From Chryseobacterium daecheongense (GTDB taxonomy: Bacteria; Bacteroidota; Bacteroidia; Flavobacteriales; Weeksellaceae): a stretch of 64,000 bases of DNA. The stretch lies in assembly GCF_003729955.1 (NCBI RefSeq), contig NZ_RJTX01000001.1:1178001-1242000 (forward strand). Direction: 5' to 3'. Of this stretch, positions 1-8,315 are shown one piece after another. The position numbers and the translations under genes are program-made. A model generated the notes under the pieces. That model had not been told where the DNA came from. It saw only the letters and a list, made by a program, of their open reading frames with translations, and did no database searches. Position 1 is the first letter of the stretch. Each line of letters starts with the position of its first letter.

Positions 1-272
1 TTGGAATTCGGAACTACTTTGATGCCCTGGTTTTCAAGTTCAGCCAAAGCATCTGCATTCACATGCTCAATTTCTATGGTAACCACATCTTTATCCTTAC
101 CGAAATTCAGAACCGTTTCATAATCATTGAAATTTCCCTGGGTAAAGTAAGAGATGTTATGGCATGGTGCATCAGAGGCGGGATCGAGTGTATAAAACTG
201 GTCATCATATTTCAATGCGCTTTGTATCAGCATTCTTCCCAGCTGTCCGCCTCCTAAAATTCCTATTTTCAT
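1..272 (-). CDS. purK: 5-(carboxyamino)imidazole ribonucleotide synthase, N-terminal part
   Basis: The reading frame starts with ATG at 272 and runs off the left edge of the window, so only about 90 N-terminal residues are visible. It begins MKIGILGGGQLGRMLI, the glycine-rich nucleotide-binding start typical of PurK, and continues with a TLDP segment and a VVTIEIEHV segment that also fit PurK. The enzyme uses ATP and bicarbonate to carboxylate AIR in purine biosynthesis and belongs to the ATP-grasp superfamily. It lies 20 nt downstream of the DUF1543 gene on the same strand and is probably co-transcribed with it. The catalytic C-terminal ATP-grasp part is outside the window. Confidence 0.9.
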   Translation of the reverse strand, partial: MKIGILGGGQLGRMLIQSALKYDDQFYTLDPASDAPCHNISYFTQGNFNDYETVLNFGKDKDVVTIEIEHVNADALAELENQGIKVVPNS

Positions 273-292
273 TTTTATTTCTTAGATTTATT

Positions 293-841
293 TTAAATTT
301 TATCGATCTTCAGGTATCCTAATCCCATTGGATTTTCCTGATTTTTCTCATCGGATCTTTCCAAAATAATGGAATATTTCTCTTTCATAGCTTGAGGCAG
401 AATATCATTGACATTGAAAATATCATCAATATCCACTCCATGCTTATCATCAATATGGCTGACTGCATTTTCAAATCCCATTGTTTTGTAAAACTCGGTC
501 TCCTTTACTTTTTTTACCACCTCTCCCATTGAGCTTCCTGCCATCAGATGCTGTTCATGAAATTCTTCAAAATATCCTTTTTTATAGCCTCCTAAATTGA
601 TAAAGTATAACTGATTTTCGGAAATTGCATCTGTTTTCTCAACGATTTTCACTTCATATCCGTCCGCAAACCTTACTTCCTGATAGCAATCTATATGAAT
701 TTTGCCATCCGCTTCTTTCCAGAAATCCTTCATATGCGGAACCAGTTCTTTCAGGTTTTCGGCAATCCCGAAAAATACATCATGCTGTTCAATATTTCTT
801 CCTGTTGGGGTTGCGCCCAGAATAATATAGAATAATTTCAT
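293..841 (-). CDS. DUF1543 domain protein
   Basis: This is a 182-residue soluble protein with no signal peptide or membrane segment. The opening MKLFYIILGATPTGRNIEQH and the later EQHLMAGSS stretch resemble the DUF1543 family, small cytoplasmic proteins of unknown function. The sequence is rich in charged residues and seems to have two similar halves: an N-terminal GRNIEQHDVFFGI segment and a later KKGYFEEFHEQHLM segment. It precedes purK by 20 nt on the same strand, which suggests an operon but says little about function. No catalytic motif was recognised. Confidence 0.7.
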   Translation of the reverse strand: MKLFYIILGATPTGRNIEQHDVFFGIAENLKELVPHMKDFWKEADGKIHIDCYQEVRFADGYEVKIVEKTDAISENQLYFINLGGYKKGYFEEFHEQHLMAGSSMGEVVKKVKETEFYKTMGFENAVSHIDDKHGVDIDDIFNVNDILPQAMKEKYSIILERSDEKNQENPMGLGYLKIDKI

Positions 842-915
842 ATCACTTTTTATGCTTGCAAAAATACGTCAAAATTATCTTTTTTTAAAGTTTGGCAGAG
901 AACGTCAAATAGTTT

Positions 916-923
916 TATATTTG
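916..923 (+). promoter_or_regulatory. Bacteroidota -7 promoter box for the TSUP gene
   Basis: TATATTTG fits the Bacteroidota -7 consensus TAnnTTTG. A TTTG lies 21 nt upstream, within the accepted -33 spacing. Only four bases (TAAC) separate the box from the ATG at 928, so the transcript should begin at or next to the start codon. Confidence 0.6.
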
Positions 924-927
924 TAAC

Positions 928-1761
928 ATGTCAGAAATCATTATTCTCTTTCTCGGAGCAGTTTCGGCCGGACTTTTGGGTTCACTTACCGGTTTAGGAG
1001 GAGGAGTTATCATTATTCCTTTATTAACACTGGGTTATGGTGTTCCTATGCATTATGCCATCGGAGCTTCATTAATTTCCGTGATCGGAACTTCTTCCGG
1101 TGCTGCTGTTGCATTCGTTAAAGAAGGCTTCACCAATATGCGGATCGGAATGTTCCTGGAAATTGCCACTACTGCAGGAGCTATTGTGGGTGCATTGGTT
1201 TCCGGGATGCTGAATCCTAATACCATCGGGATTATTTTTGCCAGTATTCTTCTTCTGACAGTTATTTTAAATCTTAAAGGAAAACCTGATCATCAGGAAC
1301 CACTTATTCAAGGAAGCCTTGAAGAAAAACTGAAATTATATGGAACTTTTCCTGATAAAGGAGGGGTTATTAAAAAATATTCTGCAAGAAATACTGTTCC
1401 TGGATTTTTAATGATGATGTTTGCCGGTGCGATGTCCGGACTTTTAGGAATCGGGTCTGGTGCTCTGAAGGTTCTTGCAATGGATAATATGATGAAACTT
1501 CCTTTCAAAGTTTCTACAACTACCAGTAATTTCATGATTGGTGTAACGGCTGTTGCCGGAGCATTGATCTATTTCCAAAGAGGGGAAATCATTCCGGTCA
1601 TTGTGGCTCCGGTACTGATTGGTGTTGTTGTGGGAAGCTTTATTGGCTCCAAGACTTTAATGGTTTCCAAAACCAAAAAGCTGAAAACATTCTTCGCAAT
1701 CGTAATCACTATTTTGTCTATTTATATGATGTATAACGGGATAAACCAGAGTTTCAGATGA
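928..1761 (+). CDS. TSUP (TauE/SafE) family permease
   Basis: This 277-residue integral membrane protein has about eight hydrophobic segments. The glycine-rich repeats GSLTGLGGGVIIIPLL near residue 20 and SGLLGIGSGALKV near residue 172 are the paired signature of the TauE/SafE sulfite exporter family. The family moves sulfur-containing or other small organic anions across the inner membrane; the substrate here cannot be read from the sequence. The gene overlaps the DUF1634 gene downstream by four bases (ATGA), so the two are translationally coupled. The start is fixed by the promoter box ending 4 nt upstream. Confidence 0.88.
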   Translation: MSEIIILFLGAVSAGLLGSLTGLGGGVIIIPLLTLGYGVPMHYAIGASLISVIGTSSGAAVAFVKEGFTNMRIGMFLEIATTAGAIVGALVSGMLNPNTIGIIFASILLLTVILNLKGKPDHQEPLIQGSLEEKLKLYGTFPDKGGVIKKYSARNTVPGFLMMMFAGAMSGLLGIGSGALKVLAMDNMMKLPFKVSTTTSNFMIGVTAVAGALIYFQRGEIIPVIVAPVLIGVVVGSFIGSKTLMVSKTKKLKTFFAIVITILSIYMMYNGINQSFR

Positions 1762-2141
1762 GAAAGAACTTCACCGATATCGACCTGAACCGTTCCGTTG
1801 GAAATCTTTTAAGACTGGGCGTTATTTTATCCGTGATTACTTCACTGATCGGGTTTATCAAGCTTTTCCTGGAAGGCTTTAAAATGCCTAAAAATTATTC
1901 TGCATTTGATATAGGCACTTCTTCAGAAAAAGTATGGGGGCATTTCTGGAATTCTCTATGTAAAGGAGAAGGAATGGCCATCATTCAGCTGGGAATCCTT
2001 TTATTGATTTTTACCCCATTGATGAGAATCGTTTTTGCCTTAATCGGCTATCTGAAAGAGAAAGATTATAAGTATGTGCTTATTTCATCCATTGTACTGG
2101 TGATCATGGCGATCAGCTTCTTCACCGGATATGCCCATTAA
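1758..2141 (+). CDS. DUF1634 membrane protein, partner of the TSUP permease
   Basis: This 127-residue protein has three clear hydrophobic helices: about residues 18-36, 73-93 and 105-124. Size and topology match DUF1634, which is repeatedly found directly behind TSUP permeases. The ATG overlaps the TGA of the permease gene, so production is coupled. It is inferred to be an accessory subunit of the transporter, based only on this coupling and the family's usual context. It ends 2 nt before the stop codon of the convergent VOC gene, with no room for a terminator. Confidence 0.75.
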   Translation: MRKNFTDIDLNRSVGNLLRLGVILSVITSLIGFIKLFLEGFKMPKNYSAFDIGTSSEKVWGHFWNSLCKGEGMAIIQLGILLLIFTPLMRIVFALIGYLKEKDYKYVLISSIVLVIMAISFFTGYAH

Positions 2142-2143
2142 TT

Positions 2144-2530
2144 CTACACCGCATAAGATTCATAAAATTCCAATGGCAATTGGTCCGGATCCTGAGTAAA
2201 GAAAAATTCTTTGCCGGTGAATTCATCCAATCTGATTTCTTCACAGTTCAAACCTTTCTCCATTAATTCCTGTCTTTTTTCGCTGATATTTTCCACAGAA
2301 AAAGCAAGATGCCGTAAGCCGCATGCTTCGGGATGCGAAGGTCTTTTCGGAGGATCAGGGAATGAGAATAGTTCAATAACGTAATGATCTCCGATGGCAA
2401 GATCAAGCTTATAGGATTTTCTTTCTTCACGATACACTTCACGGATAATATTCAATCCTAAAATCTCCGTATAAAACTTTTTCGACACCTGATAATCTGA
2501 ACAGATGATGGCTATATGATGAATTTTCAT
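2144..2530 (-). CDS. VOC family (glyoxalase-like) protein
   Basis: This 128-residue cytoplasmic protein has the VOC fold pattern: MKIHHIAIICSDYQVSKKFY at the start and GLRHLAFSVENI in the second half, ending in DPDQLPLEFYE. His5, His73 and the C-terminal Glu fit the metal-binding positions of the glyoxalase I superfamily. The closest remembered family is the SMU1112c/YaeR-like group (sometimes gloA2). The substrate is unknown. It follows the NTF2-like gene by 2 nt on the same strand. Confidence 0.82.
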   Translation of the reverse strand: MKIHHIAIICSDYQVSKKFYTEILGLNIIREVYREERKSYKLDLAIGDHYVIELFSFPDPPKRPSHPEACGLRHLAFSVENISEKRQELMEKGLNCEEIRLDEFTGKEFFFTQDPDQLPLEFYESYAV

Positions 2531-2532
2531 TT

Positions 2533-2979
2533 TTATTTTGTTTCTCTGCAGTTTTCCTTTCTTCTTGTATCAATTAAGTATTGGATTTTCCATTCTCCAT
2601 TTTGTTTTACCAATTGGAAACTATTAGCACCACAATGCAGAAATTTTCCTTTATAGTAAAACTGATAAGGTGTAAAAACGCTTGCCAGGTTACCGTCTGT
2701 ATGGATGCCTTCAATTGTTATTCTTTCATCCAGGTCATTTTTTGAAACTTTAGAAATGCTGGTAATAAAATCCTGAACATTATCGGTTTTCACTGTTCCT
2801 TCTTTTGTGATGGTCTGGAAAATAGCATTTTCAACAAAAACAGACTGCAAAAGTTCCGGATCTGCATTTTTCATGGCCAGAAAAAGATTTCTGATGGGTT
2901 TTTCCACATCTTGATTCTGAGTTTGCTGTCCGAAGCAAAAGGTACTGAACAGTACGATGAGTGAGGCAATTTTATTCAT
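2533..2979 (-). CDS. Secreted NTF2-like (SnoaL/DUF4440-type) protein
   Basis: This 148-residue protein starts with a short Sec signal peptide, MNKIASLIVLFSTFCFGQ, followed by an NTF2-like alpha+beta fold. The pattern is IRNLFLAMKNADPELLQSVF, then IEGIHTDGNLASVFTPYQFYYKGKF, then a final FQLVKQNGEWKIQYLIDTR. This last segment is the typical closing strand of nuclear-transport-factor-2-like proteins. It is probably periplasmic, with unknown ligand. It is the first gene of a pair with the VOC gene. Confidence 0.75.
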   Translation of the reverse strand: MNKIASLIVLFSTFCFGQQTQNQDVEKPIRNLFLAMKNADPELLQSVFVENAIFQTITKEGTVKTDNVQDFITSISKVSKNDLDERITIEGIHTDGNLASVFTPYQFYYKGKFLHCGANSFQLVKQNGEWKIQYLIDTRRKENCRETK

Positions 2980-3116
2980 TGTTTCCCTTTATATGACTGA
3001 ATAAAAATAGAAAAAATTTGATTCAAATCCTTTATAAATTTAACAAAGTTTAAAGAAGAAGTCATTGGACTTTTACAGAATTAATTTATTTTTATCTATT
3101 CAGATTGTAAAAAAGT

Positions 3117-4194
3117 ATGTGGGCTATTTATTTATTTTTGACGATATTATTACTGCTTTTAACGATATTACCTAAGATCCAGCATTCCCACTGGATATTC
3201 CGTGTTCCGGAGTTCGGGAAGATACAGATCACTTATTTTATTGGAATTACATTTATTTTGGGGCTTTTGATTGACGGCTCTGAAAATCTGTGGTATTATC
3301 AGGGACTTTTAATGGTAATGTTAGTACACCATGGTGTTACTCTTATTAAGTATACTCCCCTTTATCCTGTGAAAACATATTCAAAAACACCGATCTTCTG
3401 AACACATTCATTTTATTTCTGCCAATGTGTACCAGTTCAACAAAGAATATCACAGATTTATTGATCTTGTAGACAAATATCATCCGGAAATGTTTCTGAC
3501 AATGGAAAGTAATAGTGATTGGGAAGAGTCACTGCGAACACTGGAGAAAGATTACCCTTTTCAGCATAAAGTAACCCTGGAAAACACTTATGGTATGCAT
3601 TTTTACTCTAAAATTGAGATTATGGATGCCAAAACCCATTATTTTGTTGCCGATGATATTCCCAGCATCGAAATCCACCTGAAGACAAAAGATGGCTTTT
3701 CTTTCGTCTTTTTCGGGGTTCATCCGCCGCCGCCAAGTCCAACTGAGGAAGAAACTTCAAAGGAAAGAGATGGTGATCTGCTGAGTACGGCAAAACGGGT
3801 AAAAGACTTTCATAAACCGGTAATTGTTGTTGGGGACTTCAATAATGTAGCCTGGTCTAAATCTTCTGTTTTGTTCAGAAAAGTGAGCCATTTAATTGAT
3901 CCCAGGATCGGGCGTTCATTTGTTTCCACTTTCCACGCCAAATATCGTTTATTGAGATTCCCCATTGATCTGATGTTCCATAGTGAGGATATTTTCATTG
4001 ATAAACTTACAACGTTGGAAAACTTTGGTTCTGATCATCTTCCTGTGTATTGCGAATTTTTTATTGATCATCACAATGACGCCCAGGAAGAAAGAGTGGA
4101 AAAAGCAACTTCAGAAGAAAAAGCCGAAGCTGAAGAGATGATACAGGAAGGAAAAGAAGAGGACGGAAACAGAGATACGGTGGCTACTGAATAA
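3117..4194 (+). pseudogene. Frameshifted membrane-anchored endonuclease/exonuclease/phosphatase family gene
   Basis: Two adjacent reading frames look like halves of one protein. The first (3117-3401) encodes three hydrophobic segments and stops after VKTYSKTPIF. The second is open from about 3391, in the next frame, and reads SSEHIHFISANVYQFNKEY before the catalytic domain. The domain carries GVHPPPPSPTEEE, VVGDFNN (catalytic Asp/Asn) and FGSDHLPVY (catalytic His), as in the EEP superfamily. A single extra base (or two missing) near 3385-3400 would explain the break. The only start codon for the second half alone is GTG at 3427, inside the conserved first strand of the domain, which argues against an independent gene. 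It could be a true mutation, a sequencing error or recoding. The C-terminal 35 residues are very acidic. Confidence 0.75.
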
Positions 4195-4204
4195 TTTACT
4201 GGTG

Positions 4205-4237
4205 AATAAAAAGAACAGGCTTTAGCCCGCTCTTCAC
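4205..4237. terminator. Weak hairpin between convergent genes
   Basis: An imperfect stem (AGAACAGGC / GCCCGCTCT, two mismatches) with a TTTA loop lies in the 48-nt gap between the convergent endonuclease/phosphatase and mvaD genes. It may act as a weak bidirectional terminator. Confidence 0.35.
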
Positions 4238-4242
4238 TATTT

Positions 4243-5301
4243 TTAAAATTTCATGATGTCCTTCACTACCCCATTTTTCTGAGTGTGTGGTAATAGTTCA
4301 GCTTCAATAAAGGTTCTAATTTTTTCTTCAGAACCATCATTCGGGAAAAGGAGATGAACGTTTGCCCCTGCATCTAAAGTGAAGAATAAAGGTAATTCTG
4401 TTTCTCTTCTGAAATCCCATATCTTATTGATCACTTCCAGCGTTCCGGTTTTCATCAGGATAAATGCAGGATCACTCATCATCATCATAGCATGAAGTGT
4501 AAGCGCTTCGTGTTCCACTAATTTAATGAAGCTTTTTAGATCCCCCGCTTTGAAAATTTTTTTCATTGGAACAAAATTCTCCCTGGCTTCCTGGAATCTT
4601 CTTTCCGCATACGGATTGGTCTTCATCAAACCATGTCCCACAGTTGAAGAAACACTTTTCTGCCCTTCGTGGATCAGTAGAACCCAATCATTGAAATCTT
4701 TGAAAACTTCATGAATTTCGGAGTCCGGGTATTTTACGGCAAACAGATCAGAGCTTCCTTCTACCTCATCAGATTCTCCCCAAACTACTAATCCGTTGTA
4801 TAAGCTTCTGCATGCACTTCCGCTTCCCAATCTTGCTAAAAAAGATGCTTTTTTCAAAGATTCTTCTTCAGATAATTTTCCAGAAAACATTTCATCTAAG
4901 CTCATCAGACATTTTGCAATAGCTCCGAAACCTGAAGCTGAACTGGCAATTCCTGAGCTGTGAGGGAACGTATTTTCGGTTCTGATGATATATTTTCCTT
5001 TTAAAATCCAGGGTAAATATTGCTCAATATTTCTGAAGTATTTTTCAATTTTCTCTGCGAATTTCATTTCTTCGTTTCCTGCTAAAAAAGTTTGCACGGA
5101 AAAGGATTCATCCGCCAAAAATTCCATTGTCGTATTGGTTTTACAATGGTTCAATGTATAGCTTATGCTTGGGTTTGCCGGAATCTGGTTATCATATTTT
5201 CCCCAATATTTGATCAGGGCAATATTTGACGGGCAGCTTTTAGAAACGGTTCGTGTACTTATATTAAAATTTGGATTTCCCAGAAATTCTTGTGTTGTCA
5301 T
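4243..5301 (-). CDS. mvaD: Diphosphomevalonate decarboxylase
   Basis: This 352-residue GHMP-superfamily enzyme carries NIALIKYWGKYD near residue 26, which is diagnostic of mevalonate diphosphate decarboxylases. It also has the phosphate-binding loop FPHSSGIASSASGFGA near residue 112 and GSGSACRSLYNG further on. It converts mevalonate diphosphate to isopentenyl diphosphate, consistent with the mevalonate route used by flavobacteria. No other pathway gene is in the window. The gene stands alone, with 100 nt between it and the acyl-CoA ligase gene; that gap contains a short palindromic repeat. Confidence 0.92.
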   Translation of the reverse strand: MTTQEFLGNPNFNISTRTVSKSCPSNIALIKYWGKYDNQIPANPSISYTLNHCKTNTTMEFLADESFSVQTFLAGNEEMKFAEKIEKYFRNIEQYLPWILKGKYIIRTENTFPHSSGIASSASGFGAIAKCLMSLDEMFSGKLSEEESLKKASFLARLGSGSACRSLYNGLVVWGESDEVEGSSDLFAVKYPDSEIHEVFKDFNDWVLLIHEGQKSVSSTVGHGLMKTNPYAERRFQEARENFVPMKKIFKAGDLKSFIKLVEHEALTLHAMMMMSDPAFILMKTGTLEVINKIWDFRRETELPLFFTLDAGANVHLLFPNDGSEEKIRTFIEAELLPHTQKNGVVKDIMKF

Positions 5302-5376
5302 AATTTAATTAAATATCATTTACATCCTTAATCACTTCATTTGTAAACTTAATGGTTCAATTCTAAACATTAAGAG

Positions 5377-5400
5377 ATTCCTCCTTTCGTCGGAATGACC
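5377..5400. repeat. Dispersed palindromic repeat, copy A
   Basis: The 24-nt unit has arms ATTCC and GGAAT around CTCCTTTCGTC, ending TGACC. It shares the framework ATTC-TC--TTCGT--GAATGAC with 49170-49197. Its position between genes suggests a dispersed repeat or a transcription-end hairpin. Confidence 0.5.
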
Positions 5401-5401
5401 A

Positions 5402-7165
5402 TTAATACATTTTCTCAATAAGATCTGCATATTTTTTCAGAACTACATTTCTCTTTACTTTCAGCGTTGGAGTGATTTCCCCGGTGTTAATTTCAAATTC
5501 AGCAGGCATCAACGTAAACTTCTTCACTTTCTCATAGTCTGAAAGATGGTCCTGTAATTCTTTGATTTTCTCTTTATAAAAGCTGATTACCTCGTCTTTT
5601 TTCACCGCTTCTTCCCAATTGTTGAATGGAATATTATTTTTCTTCAGATACTCTCTTAAAAACTCAAAATTAGGGACAATCAGGGCAGAAACAAATTGTC
5701 TTCCTTCTGCAATCAGGACGATCTGTTGGATGAAGTTATTATTGGTCAGAAGATTTTCGATCTGTTGCGGGGCAATATATTTTCCGTTGGATGTTTTCAT
5801 CAGGTCTTTGATCCTGTCTGTAATGATCAGATTTCCTTTTTCGTCAAATTTCCCTGCATCTCCGGTTTTAAACCAACCGTCTTCCGTGAATACCGCTTTT
5901 GTATCTTCCGGTCTGTTGTAATATCCTTTCATGATGCCGTTTCCTCTGGCTTGTATCTCATCATTTTCTCCGATACGGATTTCAACGCCGGGTAATGGTT
6001 TGCCGCTGGTTCCATGTTCAAAATGCGTTAATGGGAAAAGAGTTAGCGTTGCGGTTGTTTCCGTTAAGCCATATCCAACCGTTATATGAATTCCGACAGA
6101 TTCGAAGAATCGGGTAACTTCGGGAGATAATGAGGCACCTCCACAAGGTAAAAACCAAAGTCTTCCACCCATTTTTTCTTTAATTTTACTGAAAACCAAC
6201 AGGTCTGCAAGAAATTCTTTGCATTGTAATCCAAAGGGGATCGAAAGCTCATTTCTTCTTAATTCTGCGGTTTGCTTTCCGACCTCTGTAGCCCAGTTAA
6301 AGATTTTTTTCTTTACTGATGAGCCTTCTTCTGCCTTTTCCAGGACTCCTGCATATACTTTCTGGAAAAACCTCGGAACCGCACACATCATGGTAGGCTT
6401 TACTTCCTCCAATGTTTTGGCTATATTCTTTGGGTCCTCTAAAAAATACACTCTTGCCCCACCGCCTAGACAAAGTAAACTCCAGCTTCTTTCAAAAACA
6501 TGACTTAAAGGTAAAAATGCCAATGAGAGCTCTTCTTCAAAGTTTTTAAATTTAAAAAACTCAAAATGAGCATCAAAGGCTTTTAGGAAATTTCCATGAG
6601 TAAGCATCACTCCTTTTGGAGTTCCGGTAGTTCCGGATGTATAAATTAAAGTTGCTACATCCTCTTCATTTCTTTCACATATTTCAAATTCTGAAGAAGA
6701 TTTGGCAATAAAGTCTTCCAGATAATGGCTGCTGAACTCTTTTTTGATCCAGACCGCTTTTTTGGAAACGATAATAGACTGCAGGCTGCTTCCTTTTTTC
6801 AAAATGTCAAGACAAGCATCATATTGAGCCTGATCTCCGACTAAGATTGTTTTAGCCTGGGAATCATTAATGATATATTCCGCCTGTTCTGCATTATTGG
6901 TAGAGTAAATGGGAACCGTAATGGCCCCAAGCGCCATTGATGCTAAATCAAAAATCATCCATTCTGCAGAGTTATCTGAATAAATGGCTACTTTATCATT
7001 TTCCTGAATTCCTGCTTCTTTCAATGCATTGGCGGTCTTACCTACAATTTCACCGAATTTCTTCCAGCTTAATTCTTTCCAGCTTTCTTTCTTCTTAAAA
7101 CCAATGGCCGATTTTGTAGGATGTTTCTCTACATTTCTGCTAATGATTGCCTCTACAAGATTCAT
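5402..7165 (-). CDS. AMP-dependent long-chain acyl-CoA ligase
   Basis: This 587-residue ANL-superfamily enzyme has the P-loop-like motif YTSGTTGTPKGVML at about residues 175-188, the TVGYGLTETTATLT adenylate motif, and FKTGDAGKFDEKGNLIITDRIKDLMKTSNGK split over the hinge. It activates a fatty acid with ATP and transfers it to CoA, and matches the FadD15/LACS group of bacterial and eukaryotic long-chain ligases. It follows the NAD-dependent epimerase/dehydratase-like gene with no intergenic base, so the two form an operon. Substrate chain length cannot be deduced. Confidence 0.9.
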   Translation of the reverse strand: MNLVEAIISRNVEKHPTKSAIGFKKKESWKELSWKKFGEIVGKTANALKEAGIQENDKVAIYSDNSAEWMIFDLASMALGAITVPIYSTNNAEQAEYIINDSQAKTILVGDQAQYDACLDILKKGSSLQSIIVSKKAVWIKKEFSSHYLEDFIAKSSSEFEICERNEEDVATLIYTSGTTGTPKGVMLTHGNFLKAFDAHFEFFKFKNFEEELSLAFLPLSHVFERSWSLLCLGGGARVYFLEDPKNIAKTLEEVKPTMMCAVPRFFQKVYAGVLEKAEEGSSVKKKIFNWATEVGKQTAELRRNELSIPFGLQCKEFLADLLVFSKIKEKMGGRLWFLPCGGASLSPEVTRFFESVGIHITVGYGLTETTATLTLFPLTHFEHGTSGKPLPGVEIRIGENDEIQARGNGIMKGYYNRPEDTKAVFTEDGWFKTGDAGKFDEKGNLIITDRIKDLMKTSNGKYIAPQQIENLLTNNNFIQQIVLIAEGRQFVSALIVPNFEFLREYLKKNNIPFNNWEEAVKKDEVISFYKEKIKELQDHLSDYEKVKKFTLMPAEFEINTGEITPTLKVKRNVVLKKYADLIEKMY

Positions 7166-8179
7166 TTATTTATTCAGCTTTTTATCGTTAATATAATTGG
7201 TAAGGTGGAATTCAACGCTTTCCTCTACAGGAATGAACTGATAATCCAGCCTTTCTTTAACTTTTTGATTGGAGATGGTGTTGAATGATGATACGGATTC
7301 TATATTGGATTTGGTGATCATCTGAAGTTTGGGGATCAACCATCCGAATAAGGTATTGGCTAAACGGCCGATATTCAGCTGTGTTCTGGACAGAACTTTC
7401 GGGGCTTTCAATCCCAATTTCTTTCTGATCTGCCTTCCTAATTCCAAATATCTTTTATTTTCTGAAACCGCAATGAAGCGTTCTCCGAAAATATTCTTTT
7501 CCATTAGCTCTATTGAGATCTTCGCAACGTCTCTTACGTCTACATAGGCAGAGCCTCCTGAAAACGTAAAGCCGTTTTTTTCAAAAATCTGAAAAATTTC
7601 ACCGCTGCTTTGTCCCCATCTTCCGCTTGCCAAAATCATTCCCGGATTCACGATAGCTACATTCAAGCCTTCAGCCGACGCTCTCCATACTTCCATCTCA
7701 GCCAAATGTTTGGAGATGGCATAGGCAGAGTGTTCTTCTTTAGGATTAAAATCTGAGCCTTCATCCAGCTCTCCTTTTTCGTTATAGAGGTCTAAAACGG
7801 CAACAGTACTGATGTGCAACAACTTTTTCACGGACGAGTTTTCTACCGCATACAGCAGATTCTTCGTCCCTTCCGTATTGGTATGATACATTTCCTTATC
7901 ATCTTTCGGGTCAAATCCTACTTTGGCCGCACAGTGATAGATCTCTTCCACTCCCTGAAGTGCTTCCTGTAAAGATAGAATGTCATCAAAATCCACATCT
8001 ACCCATTCTATGGCATTGAAATATACTTCGGGGGTTCCCGTATAAAATCTATACGAGTTTTTCACCTCTTCCAAATCACTTGCTGGCCTTTTGGAAGCAC
8101 GAACGCTTTTTCCCTGTTTAAGGAGCTCCAAAGCTACTACTCTACCCAAAAGTCCGGTTGCACCCGTTACAAAAACCAT
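7166..8179 (-). CDS. Extended SDR, NAD-dependent epimerase/dehydratase family
   Basis: This protein of about 337 residues begins MVFVTGATGLLGR, the glycine-rich Rossmann loop TGxTGxxG. It also has YAISKHLAE, the catalytic YxxxK, near residue 153. These identify an extended short-chain dehydrogenase/reductase. The ATG at 8179 is preferred over the TTG one codon upstream. The stop codon abuts the ATG of the acyl-CoA ligase. This pairing suggests the reductase acts on an acyl-CoA or lipid-derived product, but this is inference only. Sterol-dehydrogenase-like or cinnamyl-type reductases are alternative descriptions. Confidence 0.85.
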   Translation of the reverse strand: MVFVTGATGLLGRVVALELLKQGKSVRASKRPASDLEEVKNSYRFYTGTPEVYFNAIEWVDVDFDDILSLQEALQGVEEIYHCAAKVGFDPKDDKEMYHTNTEGTKNLLYAVENSSVKKLLHISTVAVLDLYNEKGELDEGSDFNPKEEHSAYAISKHLAEMEVWRASAEGLNVAIVNPGMILASGRWGQSSGEIFQIFEKNGFTFSGGSAYVDVRDVAKISIELMEKNIFGERFIAVSENKRYLELGRQIRKKLGLKAPKVLSRTQLNIGRLANTLFGWLIPKLQMITKSNIESVSSFNTISNQKVKERLDYQFIPVEESVEFHLTNYINDKKLNK

Positions 8180-8315
8180 CAATTATTTTTTAAACCTGAT
8201 TGTTGACTAAATTATGACATTATTTTTTATTCAGCAATCCTTCAAAAACAGTGAATGGTTGCTTCTGCAAAGTTGCGATTTTTAATGCAGAATCCCCACA
8301 AAAGTCATAAAAGTT

